A stretch of DNA of 36,489 nucleotides from Thauera linaloolentis 47Lol = DSM 12138 (GTDB lineage: Bacteria; Pseudomonadota; Gammaproteobacteria; Burkholderiales; Rhodocyclaceae): assembly GCF_000310205.1 (NCBI RefSeq), contig NZ_AMXE01000037.1, forward strand, positions 1 through 36,489. The letters run 5' to 3'. The notes under the pieces are model-generated. The model had not been told where the DNA came from and searched no databases. It was given only the letters and a program-made list of their open reading frames with translations. Shown here piece after piece: positions 19,955 to 28,127 of the stretch (positions within the stretch are counted from its first letter, which is position 1; the number at the start of each line of letters is the position of its first letter). A program made the translations under genes and the position numbers.

Positions 19955-20012
19955 GCCTGAGCACGCGCAGCAACCCGCTGCCCTGGAAACGACGGGACAG
20001 GAGGAATCTGCG

Positions 20013-20053
20013 GAAGCCAGCCTTGCGCGCTCCGGGCGCGAAAGGCCGGCTTC
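20013..20053. terminator. Hairpin between convergent tal and cheA
   Basis: A long stem-loop: GAAGCCAGCCTT (20013-20024) with AAGGCCGGCTTC (20042-20053), one mismatch, extended inward by GC-rich pairing. It lies between the stops of two convergent genes, where a bidirectional terminator is expected, but neither strand has a T-tract, so the function is uncertain. Confidence 0.4.
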
Positions 20054-20071
20054 ATCGAGCCGCCACGCCGC

Positions 20072-21961
20072 TCAGGCCAGTGCGGGCACCTCCGCCTTGC
20101 GCATCAGCGCCGAACGCGGCACGCCGCGATGGTCGCCGGCGGAACCGAGCAGTTCCTTCATGTCGAGAATGAGCACGATCTGGCCATTCGACAATGTGGT
20201 CACCCCGGCAACGCCCTTCGGGCGGAAGTCGTCGAGCGACTTGATCACCGCGTCTTCGCGGCCGGCGAAACTGTCGATGGCAAGGATGAAGGACAGCTCG
20301 GCCGCCTGCATCAGCACACCGTACTGCGGCACGCGCTCCTGCGGCCAGCCGAGCAGCGAGGACAAGGGCAGGATCTGCAGCACCTCGCCGCGCACGACCA
20401 TGGTCGCCTTGCCGCCGACGTCCTGGATGACGGACGGATCGATCGGCAGGATCTCGCGCACCATCGACAGCGGCACGGCAAAGGGCTGATCACCCAGGCG
20501 CACCAGCAGCACCGGCAGGATGGCGAGCGTCAGCGGCAGGCTGATGATCAGGGTCGTGCCCTTGCCCTGCTGCGAACGGATCTCGATCGCGCCGTTGAGC
20601 TTCTGGATGTTGGTCCGCACCACGTCCATGCCCACGCCACGCCCCGACACGTCCGACACCTGCTCCGCCATCGAGAAGCCGGGAAGGAAGATCAGGTTGT
20701 AGCTCTGGCGCTCGTCCATGGTGCTGGCCTCCTCATCCGTGATGAGGCCCTTGGCGAGCGCCTTGTTGCGCAGCCGCTCGGCGTCCATGCCGCGGCCGTC
20801 GTCGGCGACGAGGATGACGATGTGGTCGCCCTCCTGGCGCGCTTCGAGGCGGACGATGGATTTTTCCGGCTTGCCCGCCGCGATGCGCCCGGCGCGGTCC
20901 TCCACGCCGTGGTCCACCGCGTTGCGGATCAGGTGGATGATGGGGTCGGAGAGATCCTCGATCATCGTCTTGTCGATCTCGGTCTCCTCGCCGACGAGGA
21001 CGAGCTCGACATCCTTGCCGAGGTTGCGGGCGAGGTCGCGCGCGATGCGCGGGTATTTCTGGAACAGGCGCCCGATCGGCTGCATGCGGGTCTTCATGAC
21101 CGCGTTCTGCAGGTCGGAGACGAGCAGGTCGAGCTGGCTCACCGCGAGATCGAGGGCATGCAGCGTCTCGGAATCGTTGCGCCCGCTGAGGATGTCGCTG
21201 CGCAAGGCATTGAGCCGGTTCTTGGTCAGGCCGATCTCGCCCGAGAGATTCAGCACCTGGTCGAGGCGGGCGGTATCGACGCGGATCGAATTGTCGCGCT
21301 GGCGTTCGCTGTCGCGCCGGCCAACCGGCCCGCTGACCCCGGGCACGTCGGTCGCACGGCGCCCGACTGCGGCCTTGATGACCGCCTCGGGCGAAACAGG
21401 CGCGGACGCGGAAAGGGCCGGCACGCCGGCCTCGGCCACGCCCGGTGCCTCGCCTGCGGCCGGCACCGCTGCCGCCGGCCGGCCTGCCACCGCGGTGTAA
21501 AGCAACTCCCAGTCCGGCTCGCCCGGCCTCGGCAGGCCGACCCCTTCGGCAGGTGCCGCGGCGGCCGGCTCGCCCGCGAGCGTGGCCTTCAGGCCGGCGA
21601 TCAGGCCCGGATCGGCAGGCGGCGGCTGGGTGCCGCTTTCGAGGAAGCCGAACATCTCGCGCACGGCGGAGGTGGCGGCCAGGATCATGTCCATGGCCTC
21701 GGGCGTGATCGACAGTTCGCCGTTGCGCAGCTTGTCGAACAGGTTCTCGGTCAGGTGGCACAACGTGACCAGTTCAGCCGCGTTCAGGAATCCCGCCCCG
21801 CCCTTGATCGTATGGAAGCCGCGGAAGATGTCGTTGAGCAGGCCGCGATCATCGGGCGAACGCTCCAGATCGACCAGCTTGTTGTCCACCCCGGACAGCA
21901 GGTCCCCCGCTTCGATGAGGAAATCCTGCAGCAGGTCTTCCATTCCCGTGAAATCACTCAT
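20072..21961 (-). CDS. cheA: Chemotaxis histidine kinase CheA
   Basis: A 629-residue CheA that phosphorylates CheY in response to receptor signals. Domains: HPt P1 (about 1-110) with phospho-acceptor H50 in GFHTIKGGAGF; an Ala/Pro-rich linker (about 120-220) instead of a P2 CheY-docking domain; dimerisation P3 (about 225-295); kinase P4 with the N box HLIRNAVDHG, DDGRGMD and SGRGVGMDVV; and CheW-like P5 at the C-terminus. The absence of P2 makes it more like the shorter CheA types, where CheY must be phosphorylated without the usual docking site. Last gene of the cheV-cheV-cheY-cheZ-cheA run, 79 bp after cheZ. Confidence 0.95.
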   Translation of the reverse strand: MSDFTGMEDLLQDFLIEAGDLLSGVDNKLVDLERSPDDRGLLNDIFRGFHTIKGGAGFLNAAELVTLCHLTENLFDKLRNGELSITPEAMDMILAATSAVREMFGFLESGTQPPPADPGLIAGLKATLAGEPAAAAPAEGVGLPRPGEPDWELLYTAVAGRPAAAVPAAGEAPGVAEAGVPALSASAPVSPEAVIKAAVGRRATDVPGVSGPVGRRDSERQRDNSIRVDTARLDQVLNLSGEIGLTKNRLNALRSDILSGRNDSETLHALDLAVSQLDLLVSDLQNAVMKTRMQPIGRLFQKYPRIARDLARNLGKDVELVLVGEETEIDKTMIEDLSDPIIHLIRNAVDHGVEDRAGRIAAGKPEKSIVRLEARQEGDHIVILVADDGRGMDAERLRNKALAKGLITDEEASTMDERQSYNLIFLPGFSMAEQVSDVSGRGVGMDVVRTNIQKLNGAIEIRSQQGKGTTLIISLPLTLAILPVLLVRLGDQPFAVPLSMVREILPIDPSVIQDVGGKATMVVRGEVLQILPLSSLLGWPQERVPQYGVLMQAAELSFILAIDSFAGREDAVIKSLDDFRPKGVAGVTTLSNGQIVLILDMKELLGSAGDHRGVPRSALMRKAEVPALA

Positions 21962-22040
21962 GGCTTTCTAGCTCCACCCTTTCCATTGCGGGTGCCCCGG
22001 CCACCTTGGCCATGCCACCCCGCCGACAGGCATGCCCGGC

Positions 22041-22901
22041 TCAGAAGCCCAGGCTCTCGAGCAGGTCGTCGACCTGCTCCTGGCTCGTCACGACGTTGTC
22101 GCCCGACTTGCCGTCGATGATCGGTCCATTCATCAGGCTGCTGGCGCACTCCACCTTTACCGCGGGCGGCGCCGTCTCGATCAGCACTTCCAGCAACTGG
22201 GTCTCGAGTTCCCTGGCGGTCTGGAGAACGCGCTTGATGACTTGCCCGGTGAGGTCCTGGAAGTCCTGCGCCATCATGATGTCCATCAACTGCGTGCCGA
22301 CCGCGCGGCTGTCGGCCTCGGCCTGGCCGAGGAAATCACGCGTCTCGACACTCAGCGCACGAAACTCGTCGGGCGACACCCTGCCTGCGAAAACGCCGTC
22401 CCAGCGGGCGCGCAGCGCGGCCGAGCCCTGTTGCATGCGTTCCTGCATGGGGCGCGCGATATCGGTCGCATTGAGCACGCGGCTCGCCGCCTGCTCGGTC
22501 ATCTGGGCGATGTAATCGAGCCGCTGGCGGGCGTCCGGGACCGCCTGCGCCGCCGCCTGCAGGCTTTCGTCCAGCCCCAGCTCGCGCAAGGTGTCGTGGA
22601 GCTGCCGCGTCATGTGCCCGAGGCGGTTGAAGACGGCATGATCATCGCGCCCCGTTGCCACGGCGGCCTGGGCCCGCGGCATCATCGGCGCGGCCTGCGC
22701 GACGCCTGTCTCGGATGAAACCGCGTCGAACAGCGCCTGAAGCTCATCGCTGTCTCCAGCGCCATCGGCCGCCGGCGTGCCCGTCACGGGCGCGGCGAGC
22801 GGCGGCGGCGATGCCTCCACCGGCTGTGCGGCGATGCTGTCGAACAGTGCCTGCAGGTCGTCCGAGTCGCCCGACTCGTCGAATTTCGGCCTTTTACTCA
22901 T
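22041..22901 (-). CDS. cheZ: CheY-P phosphatase CheZ
   Basis: A 286-residue CheZ that accelerates dephosphorylation of CheY-P. The central helical hairpin carries the active-site region MMAQDFQDLTGQVIKR, with the catalytic glutamine in the first QD, and the C-terminal CheY-binding peptide QEQVDDLLESLGF ends the protein. The N-terminal 75 residues are unusual: a 13-residue acidic/hydrophobic motif is present twice (G11-I23 GDSDDLQALFDSI and G49-V61 GDSDELQALFDAV) separated by a Pro/Ala linker. The motif resembles the FliM N-terminal CheY-binding helix. Located 33 bp after cheY, it is clearly co-transcribed. Confidence 0.94.
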   Translation of the reverse strand: MSKRPKFDESGDSDDLQALFDSIAAQPVEASPPPLAAPVTGTPAADGAGDSDELQALFDAVSSETGVAQAAPMMPRAQAAVATGRDDHAVFNRLGHMTRQLHDTLRELGLDESLQAAAQAVPDARQRLDYIAQMTEQAASRVLNATDIARPMQERMQQGSAALRARWDGVFAGRVSPDEFRALSVETRDFLGQAEADSRAVGTQLMDIMMAQDFQDLTGQVIKRVLQTARELETQLLEVLIETAPPAVKVECASSLMNGPIIDGKSGDNVVTSQEQVDDLLESLGF

Positions 22902-22934
22902 GTCCAGACTCCGTGCTTGCGGGTGCTCGTGCGC

Positions 22935-23330
22935 TCAGGCAGGACGTCCCATCTTGTCGAAAATCTTCTGCAGCTTTTCAGCCAGCGTCACCGCGGTGAA
23001 GGGCTTCACGACATAGCCGCTCGCGCCGGCCTGGGCCGCGGCGATGATGTTCTCCTTCTTGGCCTCGGCCGTGATCATCAGCACCGGCAGGTGCTTGAGC
23101 TGCGGCGTGCGGCGAATCGTCTGCAGCAGCGTCAGGCCATCCATGTTCGGCATGTTCCAGTCGGTGACGACGAAGTCGAACTGCCCCGAAGTCAGCTTCT
23201 GCAAGGCGATCGCGCCATCCTCGGCTTCATCGACATTGGTGTAGCCCAGCTCCTTGAGCAGGTTGCGGACGATCCGCCGCATGGTCGAGAAATCGTCGAC
23301 AACGAGAAATTTGAGTTTGGGGTCGGACAT
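22935..23330 (-). CDS. cheY: Chemotaxis response regulator CheY
   Basis: A 131-residue single receiver domain that, when phosphorylated, binds the flagellar switch. All functional residues match the classical CheY numbering: D12, D13 acidic pocket, D57 phospho-acceptor in [12 protein letters not shown]87 (MITAEA), Y106 and K109 (YVVKPF). There is no output domain. It lies 33 bp after the second cheV and 33 bp before cheZ, so kinase, response regulator and phosphatase are in one transcript. Confidence 0.97.
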   Translation of the reverse strand: MSDPKLKFLVVDDFSTMRRIVRNLLKELGYTNVDEAEDGAIALQKLTSGQFDFVVTDWNMPNMDGLTLLQTIRRTPQLKHLPVLMITAEAKKENIIAAAQAGASGYVVKPFTAVTLAEKLQKIFDKMGRPA

Positions 23331-23363
23331 TCCAGATTCTCCATTTATTCCTGCGCGGCCCGC

Positions 23364-24323
23364 TCACGCAGCCCGGCGCGCGCGCAACAGCAGCGGCCTG
23401 AGGGTTTCGGCGAGCACGTCGGCGTCGAATTTTGCCACGTACGAATCCACCCCCACCCGCTTGCCCATCGCCCGGTTGGCTTCGGAGGACAGCGATGAAT
23501 GCATCACCACCGGAATTCCGCCGAACCGGACGTCGGCCTTGATATTGCGCGTCAGTACGTAGCCGTCCATCTCGGGCATCTCGGCATCGACCATGATGAG
23601 GTCGATTTCTTCCGCCACGGAGCGTCCGGTGTGCTCGGCGTGATCGGCGATGCTGACCAGGCGCGTCCACGCCTCGAGGCCGTTCTGGGCATACTTGTGG
23701 CGCACCCCGAGCTTGTCCAGCACTTCGGTGATCTTGCGCCTCGCCACGGCCGAATCATCGACGAAGAAGACGTTCACCTCGTGTCCGTTGCCGAGCGGGC
23801 TGATGTTGCCGACGATCGCATCGCCGAAAGTGTTCGCCAGGATGCTTTCCACGTCGAGAATCGACACCAGCCGCCCGTCCGGCAGTTCGGTGATCGCGGT
23901 GATGTAGGCATGGCTGCCGCCCGACACGTTCTCCGGCGTGCGCACCTTTTCCCAATCGACGCGAATGATGCGGTCCACTTCCTCGACCAGAAAACCGAGC
24001 GTGCGCTTGCTGTACTCGGTGACCATCATCGCGTCCTCCTTCTGCGAGCCCGGCGGGGCGATGCCGAGGATGCTCGCGAGCGACAGCACCGGAATGACGT
24101 TGCCGCGCAGGGAGATCAACCCCTCGACCCCGGACGGCATGTTGGGCGTGCGTGTGATGAAGGGCGTTTTGGAGACTTCGCGCACCTTGAACACGTTGAT
24201 GCCGAAATTCTCGGTCGTCCCGAGCGAAAACAGCAGGATCTCCATGCTGTTGGAGCCTGCGAGCTGGGTACGGCTGTCAATCGAGTCGAGCAGCGCGGAT
24301 TCTTCCCGGTCAAGTTTCAGCAT
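23364..24323 (-). CDS. cheV: Chemotaxis protein CheV (second copy)
   Basis: A 319-residue CheW-REC fusion. The N-terminal CheW-like domain (about 25-165) has FGINVFKVREV and VEGLISLRGNVIPV, used to dock on receptors and CheA. The receiver domain (about 184-310) has D189, D190, phospho-acceptor D246 (MVDAEMPEMDGY) and K298; MHSSLS in the switch position is typical of CheV. The SD GAGGAA precedes the ATG. It follows the other cheV by 9 bp, and the two are clear paralogues (same domain order and closely similar motifs), probably a tandem duplication that has diverged. Confidence 0.95.
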   Translation of the reverse strand: MLKLDREESALLDSIDSRTQLAGSNSMEILLFSLGTTENFGINVFKVREVSKTPFITRTPNMPSGVEGLISLRGNVIPVLSLASILGIAPPGSQKEDAMMVTEYSKRTLGFLVEEVDRIIRVDWEKVRTPENVSGGSHAYITAITELPDGRLVSILDVESILANTFGDAIVGNISPLGNGHEVNVFFVDDSAVARRKITEVLDKLGVRHKYAQNGLEAWTRLVSIADHAEHTGRSVAEEIDLIMVDAEMPEMDGYVLTRNIKADVRFGGIPVVMHSSLSSEANRAMGKRVGVDSYVAKFDADVLAETLRPLLLRARRAA

Positions 24324-24332
24324 GATGGTTCC

Positions 24333-25304
24333 TCAGTCCTGCGCCTGCGGCGCGGGGCCGTCCAGCAGCAAGCGGGTAAGCGTTTGCGCAAGGCGTTGCG
24401 GCTCGAACTTGGGTACGTATTCATCCACCCCGACGGACAACCCCAGCTGCTGGTTGGAATTGCCCGACAGCGAAGAGTGCATGATCACCGGGATGCCGGC
24501 GAAGCGGCGGTCCGACTTGATCTGCTTGGTCAGGATGTAGCCGTCCATCTCGGGCATCTCGACGTCGGTCAGCACCAGGCTGACCAGATCGCTGACCTTG
24601 CGCCCGGTCGCCTCCGCGTGCGCGGCGGCGCGCTTCAGCTCTTCCCAGGCCTGGCGGCCATTCACCGCGGCGACGTAGCGCACGCCCATGGCTTCCAGCG
24701 TCTGCTGGATCTGGCGCCGCGCCACGGAAGAGTCGTCGGCGAAATACACGACGTGGCCCTCGCCGTCCGGCAGTTCGGCGATGTCCTTGAAGATGAACTC
24801 GTTGTCGTAGCGGGTGGTCTCGGACAACACCTTCTCGACGTCGAGCATCATCACCAGCTTGTCGCCCGGCAATTCGGTGACCGCGGTGACGAGCCCCCCC
24901 ATGTTGGCGGTCAGCATTTCGGGCGGCACCCGCATCTGCGACCAGTCCAGACGCAGGATCGTATCGACCGCCTCGACCAGGAAACCCTGGGTATGGCCGT
25001 TGTACTCGGTGACGATCATGATCTCCCGCGGCGTCTCCACGCTCATGCCGATGTAGCGCGCGAGGTCGACCACCGGCACCAGCGTGCCGCGCAGGCTGAC
25101 CATGCCCTCGACCGAGGCGGGCATCTCGGGGGCGGCGGTGATGCTCGGCGTACGCATCACCTCTCGCACCTTGAACACGTTTATGCCGAAGGTTTCGCGC
25201 CGCCCGGTGCGTGCATCCACGCCAAGGGTGAACAGCAGGATCTCGAGCTTGTTCGTGCCTGCAAGCCGGGTGCGTGCATCGATGTTCTTTAGAAGGTCGG
25301 ACAT
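24333..25304 (-). CDS. cheV: Chemotaxis protein CheV (first copy)
   Basis: A 323-residue CheW-REC fusion, first gene of the che operon. The CheW-like part (about 18-165) shows FGINVFKVREVMRTP and VEGMVSLRGTLVPVVD; the receiver (about 184-315) has D190, D191, phospho-acceptor D247 (LTDVEMPEMDGY) and K299. It differs from the second copy by a short insertion around residues 29-37 and a different C-terminus. Phosphorylatable CheV proteins serve as adaptor and phosphate sink for CheA. A sigma-28-type promoter lies directly upstream. No cheW, cheR or cheB is in the window, so these two proteins may supply the local coupling function. Confidence 0.95.
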   Translation of the reverse strand: MSDLLKNIDARTRLAGTNKLEILLFTLGVDARTGRRETFGINVFKVREVMRTPSITAAPEMPASVEGMVSLRGTLVPVVDLARYIGMSVETPREIMIVTEYNGHTQGFLVEAVDTILRLDWSQMRVPPEMLTANMGGLVTAVTELPGDKLVMMLDVEKVLSETTRYDNEFIFKDIAELPDGEGHVVYFADDSSVARRQIQQTLEAMGVRYVAAVNGRQAWEELKRAAAHAEATGRKVSDLVSLVLTDVEMPEMDGYILTKQIKSDRRFAGIPVIMHSSLSGNSNQQLGLSVGVDEYVPKFEPQRLAQTLTRLLLDGPAPQAQD

Positions 25305-25359
25305 GTTTCCCCCACCTGGGGCAAGAGTCGGTTATCGCATCTGCGACGGTACGGATTCG

Positions 25360-25386
25360 ATATCGGCCAAATACATCAAGACTTGA
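25360..25386 (-). promoter_or_regulatory. Sigma-28 (FliA) promoter of the cheVVYZA operon
   Basis: On the minus strand TCAAGTCT (25386-25379), an 11-bp spacer, and GCCGATAT (25367-25360) match the FliA consensus TAAAGTTT-N11-GCCGATAA in 6/8 and 7/8 positions with exact spacing. It lies in the motB-cheV gap, about 55 bp before the cheV start codon. Confidence 0.8.
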
Positions 25387-25396
25387 GCCGCGCGGT

Positions 25397-26440
25397 TCAG
25401 CGTGGCGGCGGCGGGGGAAGCCCCTGGATCAGCCCCCCCACGCCGCCGAACGGTGCCGCCACCTGCTCCGCCGGGGCGGCATTCCCGATCTGTTCGCCGA
25501 TCGCTTCGCCATCGCCGGACTTCACGTCGATGCCAGCGGTGCTCGTCTGGCTGCGGATCGCCTCTTCGGTCGATTTGTTCAGCACGATGATGCTGATGCG
25601 CCGATTGACCGGATCGTAAGGATCGTCCCGATTGAGCGGAATGGTGTCCGCGAGCCCCACCACCCGGACCATCTTGCCGGCCTCCAGCCCACCCGCGACC
25701 AGTTCGCGGCGGGAGGCGTTGGCACGGTTGGAGGACAGCTCCCAGTTCGAAAAGCCCCGCTCGCCCCCCGCGTACTGGGACGAATCGGTGTGGCCCGACA
25801 GGCTGATGCGGTGATCGACGTCGTTCAGCGCGCGCGCGATCTCGCGCAACAGGTCGCGCGTGTAAGGCCTCAGTTCGGCGCTCGAGGACATGAACATCGG
25901 CCGGTTCTGCTCATCGACGAGCTGTATCCGCAGCCCTTCGGTGGTGATGTCCATCAGGATCTGGTTCTTGAACTGGCGCAGGGAGGCATTGGCCTCGATC
26001 ATCGCATCGAGCCGGCCCTTCAGGTCGATCAGCCGCGCGCGCTCCTTGCGCTCGGCCAGCTGCTGGGCGCTGATCTCGGCATCGCTCTTGCGCTTGCCGC
26101 CCGCGGCATCCATGTTGATCGAGCGGGTGTTCTCGACATCCCCGCGCCTGACCTGGCCCACCGAGCGCGTCAGGTCTTCCCCGCCTCCAGGGATCACGCT
26201 CGAACTGTCGCCCGTGCCGTCGCCCCCTGCCATCGACATCTTGATGGGATTCTGGAAGTAGTCGGCAATGCCTTCCAGGTCGCCCTGGGCCGTGGAGCCG
26301 AGCAGCCACATCAGCAGGAAGAAGGCCATCATCGCCGTCACGAAGTCGGCGTAGGCGATCTTCCATGCACCGCCATGCGCGCCGCCGCCGCCCTTCTTGA
26401 TGCGTTTGACGACGATGGGCTGCTGGGTATCGTCGCTCAC
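25397..26440 (-). CDS. motB: Flagellar motor stator protein MotB
   Basis: A 347-residue stator subunit that couples proton flow to flagellar rotation. One transmembrane helix (about 28-50) carries the essential proton-accepting D32 in IAYADFVTAMMAFFLLMWLLGS (first part IAYADFVTAMM). The C-terminal OmpA-like peptidoglycan-binding domain (about 190-310) contains RPMFMSSSAELRPY and ISLSGHTDSSQYAGGERG. A low-complexity Pro/Ala end follows. It lies 43 bp after motA and is transcribed from the motA promoter. Type is proton-driven by the MotB-like, not PomB-like, sequence. Confidence 0.96.
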   Translation of the reverse strand: MSDDTQQPIVVKRIKKGGGGAHGGAWKIAYADFVTAMMAFFLLMWLLGSTAQGDLEGIADYFQNPIKMSMAGGDGTGDSSSVIPGGGEDLTRSVGQVRRGDVENTRSINMDAAGGKRKSDAEISAQQLAERKERARLIDLKGRLDAMIEANASLRQFKNQILMDITTEGLRIQLVDEQNRPMFMSSSAELRPYTRDLLREIARALNDVDHRISLSGHTDSSQYAGGERGFSNWELSSNRANASRRELVAGGLEAGKMVRVVGLADTIPLNRDDPYDPVNRRISIIVLNKSTEEAIRSQTSTAGIDVKSGDGEAIGEQIGNAAPAEQVAAPFGGVGGLIQGLPPPPPR

Positions 26441-26483
26441 GCCACGCTCCCTTCAGTCCGTCCGCAGTTCTGCGCTCGCATCG

Positions 26484-27338
26484 TCAGCCCTTGCGGTTCT
26501 TGAGTTCCTGTTCGAGCTCGACGAAGCCCGGACGGTCGGTGGAGTAAAGGACCTTGCGCCCGAACTCGACCGCGATCTGCGGCGCATAGCCATTCATGCT
26601 GGCGAGCAGCACCACCTTCATCACCTGGTAGATCTTGCCGCTCTCCTCGACCTTCTGTTCGAGCTGGCCGGCGATCGGCGCCACGAAGCCGTAGGACACC
26701 AGAATGCCGAGGAAGGTACCGACGAGCGCGCCGCCGATCATCTTGCCCAGCACAGCCGGCGGCTGGCCCACCGAGCCCATCACGTTCACCACCCCCATCA
26801 CCGCCACGACGATGCCGAAGGCCGGCAGCGCATCGGCCACCTTGGACACGATGTGGGGCGCCTGGTGCGCCTCCGCATGGTGGGTCTCGATCTCCATGTC
26901 CATCAGGTTCTCGATCTCGAATGCGTTCAGGTTTCCGCCCACCATCATGCGCAGGTAGTCGGTCATGAATTCGACCGCATGATGGTCCGCGGTGACGCTC
27001 GGATACTTCGAGAAGATCGGGCTCGCATCCGGATTCTCGATATCGTTCTCGATCGACATCAGGCCTTCCTTGCGGACCTTCGCCAGGATCTCGTAGAGCA
27101 GCGCCAGCAGGTCCACATACATGGCCTTGTTGTAGATGGACCCCTTGAAGACCGAAGGCAGCGCACCGATCGTCGCCTTGATCGCCTTGCCTCCATTGCC
27201 CGCCACGAAGCCGCCGATCATCAGGCCGATGATGGCGAGGTACTCCATCGGCACCCACAGCGCGGCAAGGCTGCCATGCACTGCATAGGTACCCAGCGAA
27301 GCGGCCAGGATAATGACGTAGCCGATGATCAGGAACAC
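26484..27338 (-). CDS. motA: Flagellar motor stator protein MotA
   Basis: A 284-residue inner-membrane protein with four helices (about 1-20, 33-50, 170-190, 202-222). The cytoplasmic loop has RKEGLMSIENDIENP; R89 and E97 are the probable equivalents of the E. coli rotor-contacting R90 and E98. The Pro pair of the proton path lies in DALPAFGIVVAVMGVVN and the following helix. The start codon is GTG at 27338 with GGAG 7 bp upstream. A near-consensus FliA promoter lies 67-93 bp upstream. Confidence 0.96.
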   Translation of the reverse strand: MFLIIGYVIILAASLGTYAVHGSLAALWVPMEYLAIIGLMIGGFVAGNGGKAIKATIGALPSVFKGSIYNKAMYVDLLALLYEILAKVRKEGLMSIENDIENPDASPIFSKYPSVTADHHAVEFMTDYLRMMVGGNLNAFEIENLMDMEIETHHAEAHQAPHIVSKVADALPAFGIVVAVMGVVNVMGSVGQPPAVLGKMIGGALVGTFLGILVSYGFVAPIAGQLEQKVEESGKIYQVMKVVLLASMNGYAPQIAVEFGRKVLYSTDRPGFVELEQELKNRKG

Positions 27339-27404
27339 TGGTCACTCCAAGATGAAGATGCTGCGGCAAAGCCTAACCGCAACTGAATCCAGAACACGTG
27401 ACTT

Positions 27405-27431
27405 TTATCGTCCCACCCCCGAAAAACTTGA
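27405..27431 (-). promoter_or_regulatory. Sigma-28 (FliA) promoter of motAB
   Basis: On the minus strand TCAAGTTT (27431-27424), an 11-bp spacer and GACGATAA (27412-27405) match TAAAGTTT-N11-GCCGATAA at 7/8 and 7/8 positions with exact spacing. This is the best promoter match in the window and makes motAB a late (class III) flagellar transcript. Confidence 0.88.
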
Positions 27432-27468
27432 ATCGGGCGCACACCGGCTTGCGTAAGCACCAAAGACC

Positions 27469-27498
27469 AGGGGCTGCCCCAGCCTGCGGGCAGCCCCT
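27469..27498 (-). terminator. Probable terminator after flhC
   Basis: AGGGGCTGCCC (27469-27479) pairs perfectly over 11 bp with GGGCAGCCCCT (27488-27498), 8-nt loop, in the flhC-motA gap. On the minus strand it is followed by GGTCTTTGG, a poor T-tract, so termination may be incomplete. It separates the flhDC transcript from the FliA promoter of motAB. Confidence 0.6.
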
Positions 27499-27547
27499 GC
27501 CATGCGATGTCCGCCAGCCGTGGCCGGCGGAGGACCGGAACCTTGCG

Positions 27548-28117
27548 TCAAGCCGTCACGGCGACGGGCCTGGCCGAAGGCCTGCGCTTGGCGACCGCCT
27601 TGGCCGCGCGCGACTTGCCTGCGCGCGAGGGCATGTTGCACAGGCCGCATACGTAATCATGCACGGGGTCGTGGGCATGCGCGACGAAGTGCCCGCCGCA
27701 CGAGGTGCAGGCCGCCATCTGCAGCAGATCCGCATCGAAAAAGCGCACCAGCGTCCATGCGCGCGTCAGGCTCAGCGCCGGCTCGACGCCGCTTGCCTCG
27801 ATGTGGTCCAGGTACAGGTGATAGGCCTTAATGATGGCATCGAGCCCCTTCAGCCCGCGATGCCCGGCATAGAAGCGGTGGAGCCCCATGAACAGCGACG
27901 AATGCACGTTCGGCTGCCAGGTCATGAACCAGTCGGTCGAGAACGGCAGCATACCCTTGGGTGGAGACACGCCGCGCACCTCCTTGTAGATGCGCAGCAG
28001 CTTCTCGCGGCTCAGCCGGGTCTCGACCTCGAGCATCTGCATGCGCGCACCGAGCTGCACCATTTCGACCGCGCGGCGGATGTCGTCCGCCTCATCGATG
28101 ACGCTCTTGTTCTTCAT
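27548..28117 (-). CDS. flhC: Flagellar transcriptional activator FlhC
   Basis: A 189-residue subunit of the FlhD4C2 master regulator, which activates early flagellar genes including fliA. The four zinc-binding cysteines C137, C140, C157 and C160 sit at the same numbers as in E. coli FlhC. The start at 28117 is preferred over the upstream ATG at 28174 because GAGGAG lies just before it and homology begins with KNKSVIDEADDI. It starts 10 bp after the flhD stop. A basic tail (about 166-189) extends beyond the zinc site. Confidence 0.96.
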   Translation of the reverse strand: MKNKSVIDEADDIRRAVEMVQLGARMQMLEVETRLSREKLLRIYKEVRGVSPPKGMLPFSTDWFMTWQPNVHSSLFMGLHRFYAGHRGLKGLDAIIKAYHLYLDHIEASGVEPALSLTRAWTLVRFFDADLLQMAACTSCGGHFVAHAHDPVHDYVCGLCNMPSRAGKSRAAKAVAKRRPSARPVAVTA

Positions 28118-28127
28118 CTCATGCTCC

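Noticed and set aside
20129-22120. 663-aa plus-strand open frame opposite cheA and cheZ
   Set aside because: Shadow frame caused by high GC; the minus strand encodes unmistakable CheA motifs over the same bases.
23499-25292. 597-aa plus-strand open frame opposite the two cheV genes
   Set aside because: His/Asp/Arg-rich shadow of the cheV codons, with no family motif or start signal.
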